The notes under the pieces are model-generated. The model was not told the DNA's origin. It did not search any database and saw only the letters and a program-made list of their open reading frames with translations. A DNA stretch of 58,729 bases, taken from assembly GCA_900543095.1 (NCBI GenBank), contig UQQD01000010.1:1-58729 (forward strand). The letters run 5' to 3'. The DNA is from an uncultured Ruminococcus sp. Lineage in GTDB: Bacteria; Bacillota; Clostridia; Oscillospirales; Acutalibacteraceae. Position numbers and translations under genes: made by a program. Position 1 is the stretch's first letter. Each line of letters begins with the position of its first letter. Shown piece after piece: positions 17,813 to 25,254 of the stretch.

Positions 17813-18763
17813 ATGACAAGACTTAATGACAGCGAACGTCTGCGTCAGGCGTCACAATGCCTCAGTCCTGCGATTCAAAAAAAATTATCTCCCTATATCA
17901 AACAGCTTCAAAATACCGCAACAGAGATAAGACTGAGGTTAAACCGTCCGCTTTCAATCGTCTGCACAAATTCCACTTACTACATAACCGCAAGCGGAAA
18001 TCTGACAAGCTCTGTAAGCGACAAATATATGCTGACGATTACAAAGCAAGATATAGACGAAACATTTCAAAACATCTGTAATTATTCGGTGTATACCCGA
18101 CAAAACGAGATAATTAACGGCTTTGTCACAATGCAGGGCGGACACCGTGCGGGAATTTGCGGTACGGCTGTAATAAGCGACGGCAGAATTTCAAATATCC
18201 GTGATATTTCATCTCTTAATATACGCATAGCCCGAGAGCATAAGGGTTGTGCAGATTTGCTTTATCAAAAGATAAAAACAAGCGATAAGGGAATTCTGAT
18301 ATGCGGCGCTCCGTGTTCGGGCAAGACCACAGTATTGCGTGACCTTGCAAGAATACTTTCAACCTCCGAAAGCAAAAACGTTTCTCTTATCGACGAAAGG
18401 GGGGAGCTTGCCGGAACATCGTCGGGAGCCTTTCAGAACGACATAGGAATGTGCGATGTTTTTGACTGCTATAAAAAGAGCGACGGAATCAGTCAGGCGG
18501 TACGAAGTATGTCGCCCGATATTGTAATGTGTGATGAAATAGGCTCTGCCGACGACGTGCTTGCAATAGAACAGGCGGTAAACAGCGGCGTTACGGTAAT
18601 TGCTACCGTTCATGCCGCAAACGAAAACGAGCTGAAAAACAAATCCAACATTTGCTCGGCGGTAAAGCTCGGAGCATTTAAAAAAATCGTTTTTCTTTCA
18701 GACAGAAGCAATGTAGGAAAAATAACAAGAATATCAGAAGCAGGTGAGATATTTGATTTTTAA
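17813..18763 (+). CDS. spoIIIAA: Stage III sporulation protein AA, ATPase
   Basis: Secretion-type ATPase of the SpoIIIA-SpoIIQ channel linking mother cell and forespore. The N-terminal about 130 residues form the family-specific domain. The ATPase core has Walker A CGAPCSGKTTVL near residue 165 and a Walker B-like region VMCDEIGSADD near 245, with GVTVIATVHAANE downstream. It has 316 residues. GGAGG lies 9 nt before ATG 17813. It is the first gene of a complete eight-gene spoIIIA operon. Confidence 0.96.
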   Translation: MTRLNDSERLRQASQCLSPAIQKKLSPYIKQLQNTATEIRLRLNRPLSIVCTNSTYYITASGNLTSSVSDKYMLTITKQDIDETFQNICNYSVYTRQNEIINGFVTMQGGHRAGICGTAVISDGRISNIRDISSLNIRIAREHKGCADLLYQKIKTSDKGILICGAPCSGKTTVLRDLARILSTSESKNVSLIDERGELAGTSSGAFQNDIGMCDVFDCYKKSDGISQAVRSMSPDIVMCDEIGSADDVLAIEQAVNSGVTVIATVHAANENELKNKSNICSAVKLGAFKKIVFLSDRSNVGKITRISEAGEIFDF

Positions 18764-19250
18764 AATAATCGGTTCGATACTTATAATTTCAGCCTGCTTT
18801 CTCGTCGGATATTTAAAGTCAGGCGCTTTATACAAACGCCGTGATTTTCTAAAAAGCTTTCTTGTGTTTTTGTCACTCCTTGAAACCAACCTGCGATACA
18901 ATAATTCGGATATATTCACACTTGTAACCCTTTCGGCAAAGAAACAGGATCTAAAAAACTTTTGTTTTGATAATAACAATCAAAAGCCGTTTGATGAAAT
19001 ATGGAACGAGAGAATATCCGAACTGCCAAAAGAGTTTTCGCTGAGAAAAACCGATAAAGATATGCTTTTTGAATTCGGTTCGGAACTTGGAAAATCCGAC
19101 CTTGACGGTCAGCTGAAACATATTGAGCTGTACAAAGCTGTTTTTGAAAAACAGCTTTCCGATGCCGAGGAAGCAATAGCAAAAAAATCTAAATTGTACA
19201 AAACCATGGGCTTTTTTACGGGAATATCAATAGCCCTTATGATAATTTGA
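18753..19250 (+). CDS. spoIIIAB: Stage III sporulation protein AB
   Basis: A mother-cell inner-face membrane protein of the SpoIIIA channel, resembling the GspF-type platform. The N-terminal hydrophobic helix (IFKIIGSILIISACFLVGYL) and a C-terminal helix (GFFTGISIALMII) bracket a helical soluble region. I chose TTG 18753 because AGGTGAG is 4 nt upstream and the start then aligns with B. subtilis SpoIIIAB (MLKLLG...). A GTG at 18744 is the alternative. It overlaps spoIIIAA by 11 nt. Confidence 0.92.
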   Translation: MIFKIIGSILIISACFLVGYLKSGALYKRRDFLKSFLVFLSLLETNLRYNNSDIFTLVTLSAKKQDLKNFCFDNNNQKPFDEIWNERISELPKEFSLRKTDKDMLFEFGSELGKSDLDGQLKHIELYKAVFEKQLSDAEEAIAKKSKLYKTMGFFTGISIALMII

Positions 19251-19257
19251 GGTAAAA

Positions 19258-19452
19258 ATGGACGTAGAATTAATTTTTAAAATTGCGGCGGTCGGAATTA
19301 TAGTGGCGGTGCTTTCACAGCTGTTGATCAGAAGCGGACGTGAAGAACAGGCGATGCTTACTTCTCTTGCCGGGCTGATAGTTGTGCTTACGCTGATAAT
19401 AACCCAAATAAGCACGCTGTTTGACACAATAAAAAGGCTGTTTGGTTTCTGA
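19258..19452 (+). CDS. spoIIIAC: Stage III sporulation protein AC
   Basis: A 64-residue protein with two transmembrane helices (about 5-25 and 35-55). It has the family pattern KIAAVGIIVAVLSQLL and EEQAMLTSLAGLIVVL. It belongs to the SpoIIIA channel in the membrane around the forespore. GAGG lies upstream of ATG 19258. Its TGA overlaps the ATG of spoIIIAD by one base. Confidence 0.94.
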   Translation: MDVELIFKIAAVGIIVAVLSQLLIRSGREEQAMLTSLAGLIVVLTLIITQISTLFDTIKRLFGF

Positions 19453-19841
19453 TGAACATACTCTCAATTTGTGTGCTTGCAGTCACAACTGTAATATTGA
19501 TAGTCACGCTCCGCCCCAAAAACGGCGAAATTGCAATAATGCTCGGGATTTCCTGCTCGGTAATTATCCTTTTATCTGTGCTGTCAAAAGCCTCCGGGAT
19601 AATCAGCACCGTAAATAATATAATCTCCGTGTCGGGTATCAGTACAAGCTATGTTGTGATTTTGCTCAAAGTTATAGGAATTTGCCTTGTGACAGAATTT
19701 GCGGTAAACACCTGTAAGGACGCAGGCAGTCAGTCGCTTGCTTCAAACATATCGCTTGCAGGCAAAATTATGGTGACGGTAACGTCCCTGCCGCTCTATG
19801 CCGATATTCTTAATGTCGTGCTGTCACTTTTAAAAATGTGA
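19452..19841 (+). CDS. spoIIIAD: Stage III sporulation protein AD
   Basis: A 129-residue membrane protein with about four helices, a SpoIIIAC/AD paralogue within the SpoIIIA channel. The segment VIGICLVTEFAVNTCKDAG followed by ASNISLAGKIMV is typical of SpoIIIAD. The coding start overlaps spoIIIAC by one base, and the end overlaps the longest possible spoIIIAE reading by a few bases. Confidence 0.94.
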   Translation: MNILSICVLAVTTVILIVTLRPKNGEIAIMLGISCSVIILLSVLSKASGIISTVNNIISVSGISTSYVVILLKVIGICLVTEFAVNTCKDAGSQSLASNISLAGKIMVTVTSLPLYADILNVVLSLLKM

Positions 19842-19852
19842 GGAAGTTTGAT

Positions 19853-20971
19853 TTGAAAAAGCTGATTATAATACTTTGCACAATTTTAACGGTAATGTCT
19901 GTTTCGTCTTTCAAGGTCAAAGCCGAAGACAACAGTATGACCTATGATTTTTCGGCGGTGTATGACAGCCTTTCCGATGAGGTCCGTCAAAGCCTTGATA
20001 ATATCGGCGCAGATTCCGCAGACGCAAACAAGCTTAACGACATATCTTTTCAGTCTGTCATTGATGAAATTGCAAGAACGGCGTCGCAAAGCGCAAAATC
20101 GCCGCTGAAAGGTCTTATATCAATTATCGGCATTTTGCTTTTATGCTCGCTCTTGTCTACATACAAAAACACGCTGAGCAGTAATGTTTCCACAACAATC
20201 AATATTGTGTCGTCGCTTTGCATAACCTGTGCGGTTGCAATGCCGGCAATCGCCGCAATAAATAACGCTGCGTCTGTAATTGAAATTTCTACAAACCTTA
20301 TGCTTGCATATATTCCGATAATCGCCGCAGTTATGGCGGCTTCGGGACAGGCGGTCAGCTCAGGTACATACTATGCGGCAATGATAGCGGCAGGCGAAGG
20401 AGTAGGACAGCTTTCATCAAAGGTAATCGTTCCGTTTCTTGATATGTTTCTTGGGTTCAGCATAACGTCAAGCATAACGCCAAACGTAAACCTAAGCGGA
20501 TTTACAAATATAATTGCAAAGGTCATTAAGTGGATATTAAGCTTTTCGATGACGGTGTTTACATCAATTCTGACAATAAAACAGCTTATTTCTAATTCAC
20601 TTGACAGCGTATCCGGAAGAGCGGTACGATTTGCCCTTACATCGTTTGTACCCGTAGTCGGTGCTGCGCTTTCGGACGCATATAAAACCGTTCAGGGGAG
20701 CGTATCCCTTTTAAAATCCGGTATGGGAATATTTGTAATAATTGCAGTTGCTTTTGTATATCTGCCGGTAATAATCGAGTGCTTTATGTGGGTAATATCG
20801 CTTTGGATCGGCAAGGCCGCCGCCGACGTTCTCAGCCTGCCGCAGACCTCAAAGCTTTTGCAAAGCATATCAACGGTGTTTACTACATTGATTGCAATTC
20901 TGCTTTGCATAATGTCCATATACCTTATCTCAAGCGCAGTTGTGCTTATTATAGGCGGTGGCTCCGGATGA
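19853..20971 (+). CDS. spoIIIAE: Stage III sporulation protein AE
   Basis: A large polytopic component of the SpoIIIA channel, with seven or more membrane segments. The N-terminus has a signal peptide (KKLIIILCTILTVMSVSSFKVKA). The membrane core contains FVPVVGAALSDAYKTVQGS, a family hallmark. I chose TTG 19853 because AGGAAG is 6 nt upstream and it gives a compact signal peptide; a GTG at 19838 is in frame but has no ribosome site. It has 372 residues, normal for the family. Confidence 0.93.
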   Translation: MKKLIIILCTILTVMSVSSFKVKAEDNSMTYDFSAVYDSLSDEVRQSLDNIGADSADANKLNDISFQSVIDEIARTASQSAKSPLKGLISIIGILLLCSLLSTYKNTLSSNVSTTINIVSSLCITCAVAMPAIAAINNAASVIEISTNLMLAYIPIIAAVMAASGQAVSSGTYYAAMIAAGEGVGQLSSKVIVPFLDMFLGFSITSSITPNVNLSGFTNIIAKVIKWILSFSMTVFTSILTIKQLISNSLDSVSGRAVRFALTSFVPVVGAALSDAYKTVQGSVSLLKSGMGIFVIIAVAFVYLPVIIECFMWVISLWIGKAAADVLSLPQTSKLLQSISTVFTTLIAILLCIMSIYLISSAVVLIIGGGSG

Positions 20972-21441
20972 ACGGATTATATACGGTTGCGGCTGTGGTT
21001 TGTGCGTCGTCGCTGATTTGCACGCTTGTGTCGTCGTTTGTGACCGACGGCAGTACAAAAAAAATTCTTAATCTCGTCTTGGGCGCATTTATTATATGCT
21101 CTCTTATTGTGCCGATAAAAAATGCAGTGTCGGATTTTAATATTAACATTTCCAATCACCCCGACTCTGCCGAAATTTCGGCAAGCTATGATGAAGCCTA
21201 TAATGAGCAGGTTGTAAAACAAACCAAAGAAAATCTCGAAAAAACGCTTGAACAACTGCTTGAGCAAAATTCAATCGAAATCAGCCGCTGTGAAATAATT
21301 TTGTCCCTGAAGGACGATAACAGCATAATCATATCATCAATCAGCATATATATAAACAAAGAGTACACGCCTTACGTCCGAAAAATTACTGAGATTACCT
21401 CACAGAATTTCGGCGTAACGCCAGAAGTTTTAACGGAGTAG
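20968..21441 (+). CDS. spoIIIAF: Stage III sporulation protein AF
   Basis: A 157-residue protein with two N-terminal transmembrane helices (about 4-24 and 35-53) and a soluble C-terminal domain, as in SpoIIIAF, which resembles ring-forming domains of secretion systems. ATG 20968 overlaps the spoIIIAE stop (ATGA), a typical coupling junction. A much longer in-frame reading from inside spoIIIAE has no ribosome site and no similarity to the family. Confidence 0.92.
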   Translation: MNGLYTVAAVVCASSLICTLVSSFVTDGSTKKILNLVLGAFIICSLIVPIKNAVSDFNINISNHPDSAEISASYDEAYNEQVVKQTKENLEKTLEQLLEQNSIEISRCEIILSLKDDNSIIISSISIYINKEYTPYVRKITEITSQNFGVTPEVLTE

Positions 21442-21444
21442 AAT

Positions 21445-21897
21445 ATGGAAGAAATCAAAAGCGTGGGAAAATTAAAGGAGCTTATCAAAAAAGATAAGGT
21501 CCGCAACATCATTGTAATTGCGGGAATAGTCGGAATAGCTCTGATATTTCTGTCAAGCTATATTGATTTTGGTTCTGCTTTCGGAAAAAGAGAGGATGAG
21601 GAGTTTTCGGTAAAAACCTACAGTACGGAAATTGAAAGCGACCTGCAGTCCGTAATATCCAGCATAGAGGGCGCAGGACAAACCAGGGTGCTGCTGACAA
21701 TGGAAAACAGCATAGAGTATGTTTATCTTGACAACAGTACCACCAAAACAAAGGAAATCGAACCTCTAATACGAGGAGTGCTTGTTGTATGCGAAGGCGG
21801 TGACAATCCTGTTGTGGTTGAGCGAATTACCCTTGCGGTTACCAAAGCACTCGACATATCAACAGCAAAAGTATGTGTTACAAAATTATCAGAATAA
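21445..21897 (+). CDS. spoIIIAG: Stage III sporulation protein AG
   Basis: A single-pass protein (helix about 20-40, NIIVIAGIVGIALIFLSSYI) that forms a large ring in the mother cell-forespore channel. The ring-building region contains VISSIEGAGQTRVLLTMENS and GVLVVCEGGDNPVV, characteristic of SpoIIIAG. It has 150 residues, slightly short relative to B. subtilis because the linker is reduced. GGAG lies 6 nt before ATG 21445. Confidence 0.94.
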   Translation: MEEIKSVGKLKELIKKDKVRNIIVIAGIVGIALIFLSSYIDFGSAFGKREDEEFSVKTYSTEIESDLQSVISSIEGAGQTRVLLTMENSIEYVYLDNSTTKTKEIEPLIRGVLVVCEGGDNPVVVERITLAVTKALDISTAKVCVTKLSE

Positions 21898-21911
21898 AGG
21901 TCGGTATTATT

Positions 21912-22454
21912 ATGAAATTAAAAAAGATTTATGTAGTATTGGCAGCACTTGTGCTTGCACTCGGAACAGCAGTTTATGTAAACTGGCAGTTCAACTCAAC
22001 AAAAAATACTTCCGCAAAGGAACTCGGCGCAGCGTCATATGTAAATGCAACGCTTCCGTCCTCAACCGACGATGAAAGCGTCCAAACGTCCGCACTGTCA
22101 ACAGAACAGGAAAATTACTTTTCCTCCGAACGCACAAAGCGCAAGGCTTTGCAGGACGAGATAATCGACACCGCAAACGAGAGCCTTAAGTTAGAAGATA
22201 TCAGCGACGAGGATATGACTGACGCTCAAAGAGATGTTGCAAAAATGCTCAAGAATTTCACAATTCAGGACAGTATCGAAAGCATAATAAAGGCTAAAGG
22301 CTTTTCGGAATGTCTTTGCTACATAAGCGACGACGGCGTAACGATAACAGTGCCCGACACCGAGCTAAACGATACTTCGGCGCTTGTCATCGACGATGCG
22401 GTCACATCACACTATGAGGTTGCATACGAAGATATATCTATTGTCGGTGCATAA
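21912..22454 (+). CDS. spoIIIAH: Stage III sporulation protein AH
   Basis: A single-pass protein of the mother-cell side that meets SpoIIQ in the intermembrane space. An N-terminal helix (VVLAALVLALGTAVYVNWQF) contains the family YVNWQ pattern. The C-terminal YscJ-like domain carries KAKGFSECLCYISDDGVTITV. It has 180 residues. ATG 21912 gives the short cytoplasmic N-terminus seen in homologues. It is the last gene of the operon. Confidence 0.94.
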   Translation: MKLKKIYVVLAALVLALGTAVYVNWQFNSTKNTSAKELGAASYVNATLPSSTDDESVQTSALSTEQENYFSSERTKRKALQDEIIDTANESLKLEDISDEDMTDAQRDVAKMLKNFTIQDSIESIIKAKGFSECLCYISDDGVTITVPDTELNDTSALVIDDAVTSHYEVAYEDISIVGA

Positions 22455-22471
22455 TTTAAGTCGTAACAAAG

Positions 22472-22590
22472 CCTGCGACAGATTTAACAACGCAAAACAG
22501 CGGTAGCTCCGCAGGATTTCAGTGAGAGATTTTAATTCCCGCTGAAATCCTGAGCCGGCACCCGCCGAATAAAAGACGGGGGATATGTGC
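22472..22590 (+). other. structured intergenic region after spoIIIAH, possible regulatory RNA
   Basis: Several nested helices are visible: CCTGCG (22472) with CGCAGG (22510); GCGG/CCGC; a perfect 11-bp helix 22512-22522 / 22542-22552; and GCAC/GTGC (22558/22587) enclosing CCCG/CGGG. The T run expected of a simple terminator is absent. I do not recognise a known riboswitch class. Confidence 0.4.
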
Positions 22591-22604
22591 GCTTAGGTTA
22601 TTAA

Positions 22605-22638
22605 AACAGTTTACATTTAAATACTGTTGTGTTATAAT
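22605..22638 (+). promoter_or_regulatory. strong promoter with operator-like inverted repeat, upstream of nusB
   Basis: TTTACA (22610-22615) and TATAAT (22633-22638) are 17 nt apart with an extended TG. The inverted repeat AACAGT (22605-22610) / ACTGTT (22623-22628) straddles the -35 and spacer, suggesting control by a dimeric repressor. Confidence 0.7.
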
Positions 22639-22670
22639 TATCCTGAATTAAAATGTAAAGTTGGTATTTT

Positions 22671-23111
22671 ATGGATAACGGTGAAAACAACAGTCAGATT
22701 AAGCTCACAAGGAGCGAAGAAAGAGAACAGGCATTTATGCTTCTTTTTTCATCTATGTTTGACAACGAACCGCTTGATGAAAAAATAGAGGACGATACTC
22801 AGCTTTTTGAGGGCGGAGTATGCGGATATGCTCAGTCGGTTGTCAGCGGAATTGATGATAAAAAAGAGGAGCTTGATCTTGAAATATCGGAATTTTTGAA
22901 AAAAGGCTGGTCAATTTCAAGAATCTCAAAATCATCTCTTGCAATTCTAAGACTTGCAATCTATGAGATAAAATATATTGAGAGTATCCCCGAAAGCGTT
23001 TCTATAAACGAGGCAGTCGAGCTTGCAAAGAAATATACCATTGACGAAAGCAAATTCGTAAACGGTATTCTCGGCGCATATGTACGAAGCAAAGCTGAGG
23101 GTACAAAATGA
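22671..23111 (+). CDS. nusB: Transcription antitermination factor NusB
   Basis: An all-helical RNA-binding protein that binds boxA with NusE (S10) in rRNA antitermination. The N-terminal RSEEREQAFMLLFS corresponds to the family's R(E)xALQ(A)LF segment. The C-terminal half contains LAIYEI, PESVSINEAVELAKKYTIDESKFVNGILG, a clear NusB signature. It has 146 residues. It opens an operon with the Kae1-like gene, xseA and dnaE, each overlapping or abutting the next. Confidence 0.95.
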   Translation: MDNGENNSQIKLTRSEEREQAFMLLFSSMFDNEPLDEKIEDDTQLFEGGVCGYAQSVVSGIDDKKEELDLEISEFLKKGWSISRISKSSLAILRLAIYEIKYIESIPESVSINEAVELAKKYTIDESKFVNGILGAYVRSKAEGTK

Positions 23112-24058
23112 GCTTGTTTCTCGGTATAGACACTTCTAACTACACAACGTCAACGGCACTTTATGACAGTCCTACGGGAGAAATGCTCAACTGCAAAAAA
23201 CTTTTGCCCGTAAAAGAAGGACAGCTCGGACTGCGCCAAAGCGACGCGGTGTTTCACCACACCGCTCAGCTTCACACGCTGTTTTCAAAGCTCGTTGAGA
23301 ATGTTGATACAAAAGCTATAGCCGCAATCGGCGTTTCCTCAAAGCCGCGCCCGATTGACGGCTCATATATGCCGTGTTTTACAGTGGGGGAGAACACGGC
23401 AAAAATTTTATCCTCCGCACTGAATATTCCGTTGTATGAGTTTTCTCATCAGGAGGGACATATTGCTTCTGTTTTGTACGATTCAAAGCGTGACGACCTT
23501 TTCTCGCAAAATTTTATTGCTTTTCACGTCAGCGGCGGCACCACCGAAGCAGTGCTTGCTTCTCCCGATAATTACGGTTTCAGCCTTAAAACCATAGCAA
23601 AAACCCTTGACCTTAACGCAGGACAGGCAATAGACCGAACAGGACTTATGCTCGGTCTTAAATTTCCCTGCGGCAAAGAACTTGAAAAGCTCGCATTACA
23701 AAATTCCGAAAAAATAACCGTACACCCGACATTAAAGGAATGTGACTGCTGTTTGAGCGGTATTGAAAATATATGCAAAAAGCTTTCGGACAACGGAAAG
23801 TCAGATGAATATGTTGCGGCGTATTGCATAGAGTATATCCGCAAAACACTGTCGATGATGACGGACAGGCTGTTTGAAAAATACGGCAGGCTTCCCGTGC
23901 TTTATGCAGGCGGAGTAATGTCGGATTCTATAATACAAAATTCTTTTATAGAAAAATACAACGCAGTTTTTGCCCAACCGAAGTATTCCACCGACAATGC
24001 CGCAGGCATTGCGTATCTTGCATTCAGGAAGTATAAAAATGTACACACCAAATATTAA
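23108..24058 (+). CDS. Kae1/TsaD-like domain protein (TsaD paralogue)
   Basis: A 316-residue ASKHA-fold protein related to TsaD/Kae1, the enzyme family that makes t6A in tRNA. Family features are FLGIDTSNYTTS at the N-terminus, HQEGHIASVL (metal-binding HXXGH-like) near residue 115, HVSGGTTEAV, and LDLNAGQAIDRTGLMLGL. It differs from true TsaD, which has GETLDDAAGEAFDK and HHMEAH. It is therefore probably the separate Kae1-like paralogue found beside nusB/xseA in Clostridia, function unknown. It overlaps nusB by 4 nt and xseA by 20 nt. Confidence 0.85.
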   Translation: MSLFLGIDTSNYTTSTALYDSPTGEMLNCKKLLPVKEGQLGLRQSDAVFHHTAQLHTLFSKLVENVDTKAIAAIGVSSKPRPIDGSYMPCFTVGENTAKILSSALNIPLYEFSHQEGHIASVLYDSKRDDLFSQNFIAFHVSGGTTEAVLASPDNYGFSLKTIAKTLDLNAGQAIDRTGLMLGLKFPCGKELEKLALQNSEKITVHPTLKECDCCLSGIENICKKLSDNGKSDEYVAAYCIEYIRKTLSMMTDRLFEKYGRLPVLYAGGVMSDSIIQNSFIEKYNAVFAQPKYSTDNAAGIAYLAFRKYKNVHTKY

Positions 24059-25253
24059 AAAGCCGCCGATACTTACGGTAACTCAGCTAAACGGCTACAT
24101 TAAATCATTGCTTGAATCCGATACAAAATTAAACGCCGTGTTTTTAAGCGGTGAAATCTCAAATTTTGGAGTAAACAGCAAAAGCGGACACGCTTATTTT
24201 ACACTTAAAGACGAAAATTCTGTAATAAGAGCGATTATGTTTGCAGGATATGTAAAAGTGCTCAAATTTATCCCGACAAACGGAATGAATGTAATCTGCG
24301 TCGGACGCATAAGCGTATATCAGCCGAGCGGACAATATCAGATTACGGTAGAAAATATGCAGCCCGACGGTGTGGGTGCACTTACGCTTGCATATGAACA
24401 GCTCAAAGAAAAATTACTTGCCAAGGGACTGTTTGCGCCCGAACACAAAAAACCTCTGCCGAAATATCCAAAGACAATCGGAGTTATCACTTCTCCGACA
24501 GGAGCGGCGTTTCACGATATTCATAAAACGCTTTACAGGCGTTATCCCTGCGTCGACATAGTTATGTGTCCCGTGTTAGTTCAAGGCGACGGTGCGCCCG
24601 AACAGCTTGTGAACGCAGTAAATACGCTCGACAAATACAACCTCTGCGACGTTATCATCATAGGCAGAGGAGGCGGCTCTATAGAAGACCTCTGGGCATT
24701 TAACAATGAGGAGCTTGCAAATGCCGTATATAATTGTAAAATCCCCGTTATCTCGGCAGTAGGTCACGAAATTGACTATACGATTTGTGATTTTGTAGCG
24801 GACAGACGTGCCGCAACCCCTACAGCCGCCGCAGAAATCGCAGTACCCGATCAGGAAGAGCTAAAACAGCTTTACAGAAAGCAATATCAACTTATTTATT
24901 CAACTGTCACAAGCAAATATAATCAAAACCTGCATACGGTTTCCGATCTTCACAACAGGCTTGCGCTCGTATCACCCGAAAACAAGATAAACGAATTTGA
25001 GTACAAGCTCTCGAACACAGCAAATTTACTTTCCGCAAACATAATAAATCTGCTTAACGTTCAGGAAAGCAAACTCAAAAGCATATCCGCAAAGCTTGAA
25101 AGTCTTAATCCCGTATCTGTTCTTGCAAGAGGCTATTCCATTGCGGAAAAGGACGGAAAGGTGATCAGTTCAAAATCACAGCTTAAATGCGGTGAAGAGT
25201 TCACTGTTGAATTTTCCGACGGAAAAATAAGAGCAAAATCGTTAGGTGAGTAA
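24039..25253 (+). CDS. xseA: Exodeoxyribonuclease VII large subunit
   Basis: The large, catalytic subunit of ExoVII, which degrades single-stranded DNA. The N-terminal OB fold (about 10-110) includes LSGEISNFGVNSKSGHAYFT. The catalytic region has IGVITSPTGAAFHDI, IIIGRGGGSIEDLWAFN and PVISAVGHEIDYTI. A coiled-coil follows, then the C-terminal ARGYSIAEKDGKVI. ATG 24039 has AGGAAG upstream and overlaps the previous gene. The small subunit xseB, its usual neighbour, is absent here; dnaE follows directly. Confidence 0.96.
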   Translation: MYTPNIKKPPILTVTQLNGYIKSLLESDTKLNAVFLSGEISNFGVNSKSGHAYFTLKDENSVIRAIMFAGYVKVLKFIPTNGMNVICVGRISVYQPSGQYQITVENMQPDGVGALTLAYEQLKEKLLAKGLFAPEHKKPLPKYPKTIGVITSPTGAAFHDIHKTLYRRYPCVDIVMCPVLVQGDGAPEQLVNAVNTLDKYNLCDVIIIGRGGGSIEDLWAFNNEELANAVYNCKIPVISAVGHEIDYTICDFVADRRAATPTAAAEIAVPDQEELKQLYRKQYQLIYSTVTSKYNQNLHTVSDLHNRLALVSPENKINEFEYKLSNTANLLSANIINLLNVQESKLKSISAKLESLNPVSVLARGYSIAEKDGKVISSKSQLKCGEEFTVEFSDGKIRAKSLGE

Positions 25254-25254
25254 A

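Noticed and set aside
22550..22600. c-di-AMP (ydaO-type) riboswitch, suggested by GCCGAA and GGGGGA
   Set aside because: Only one weakly similar block is present, not the two pseudo-symmetric halves, and helices do not match the class.
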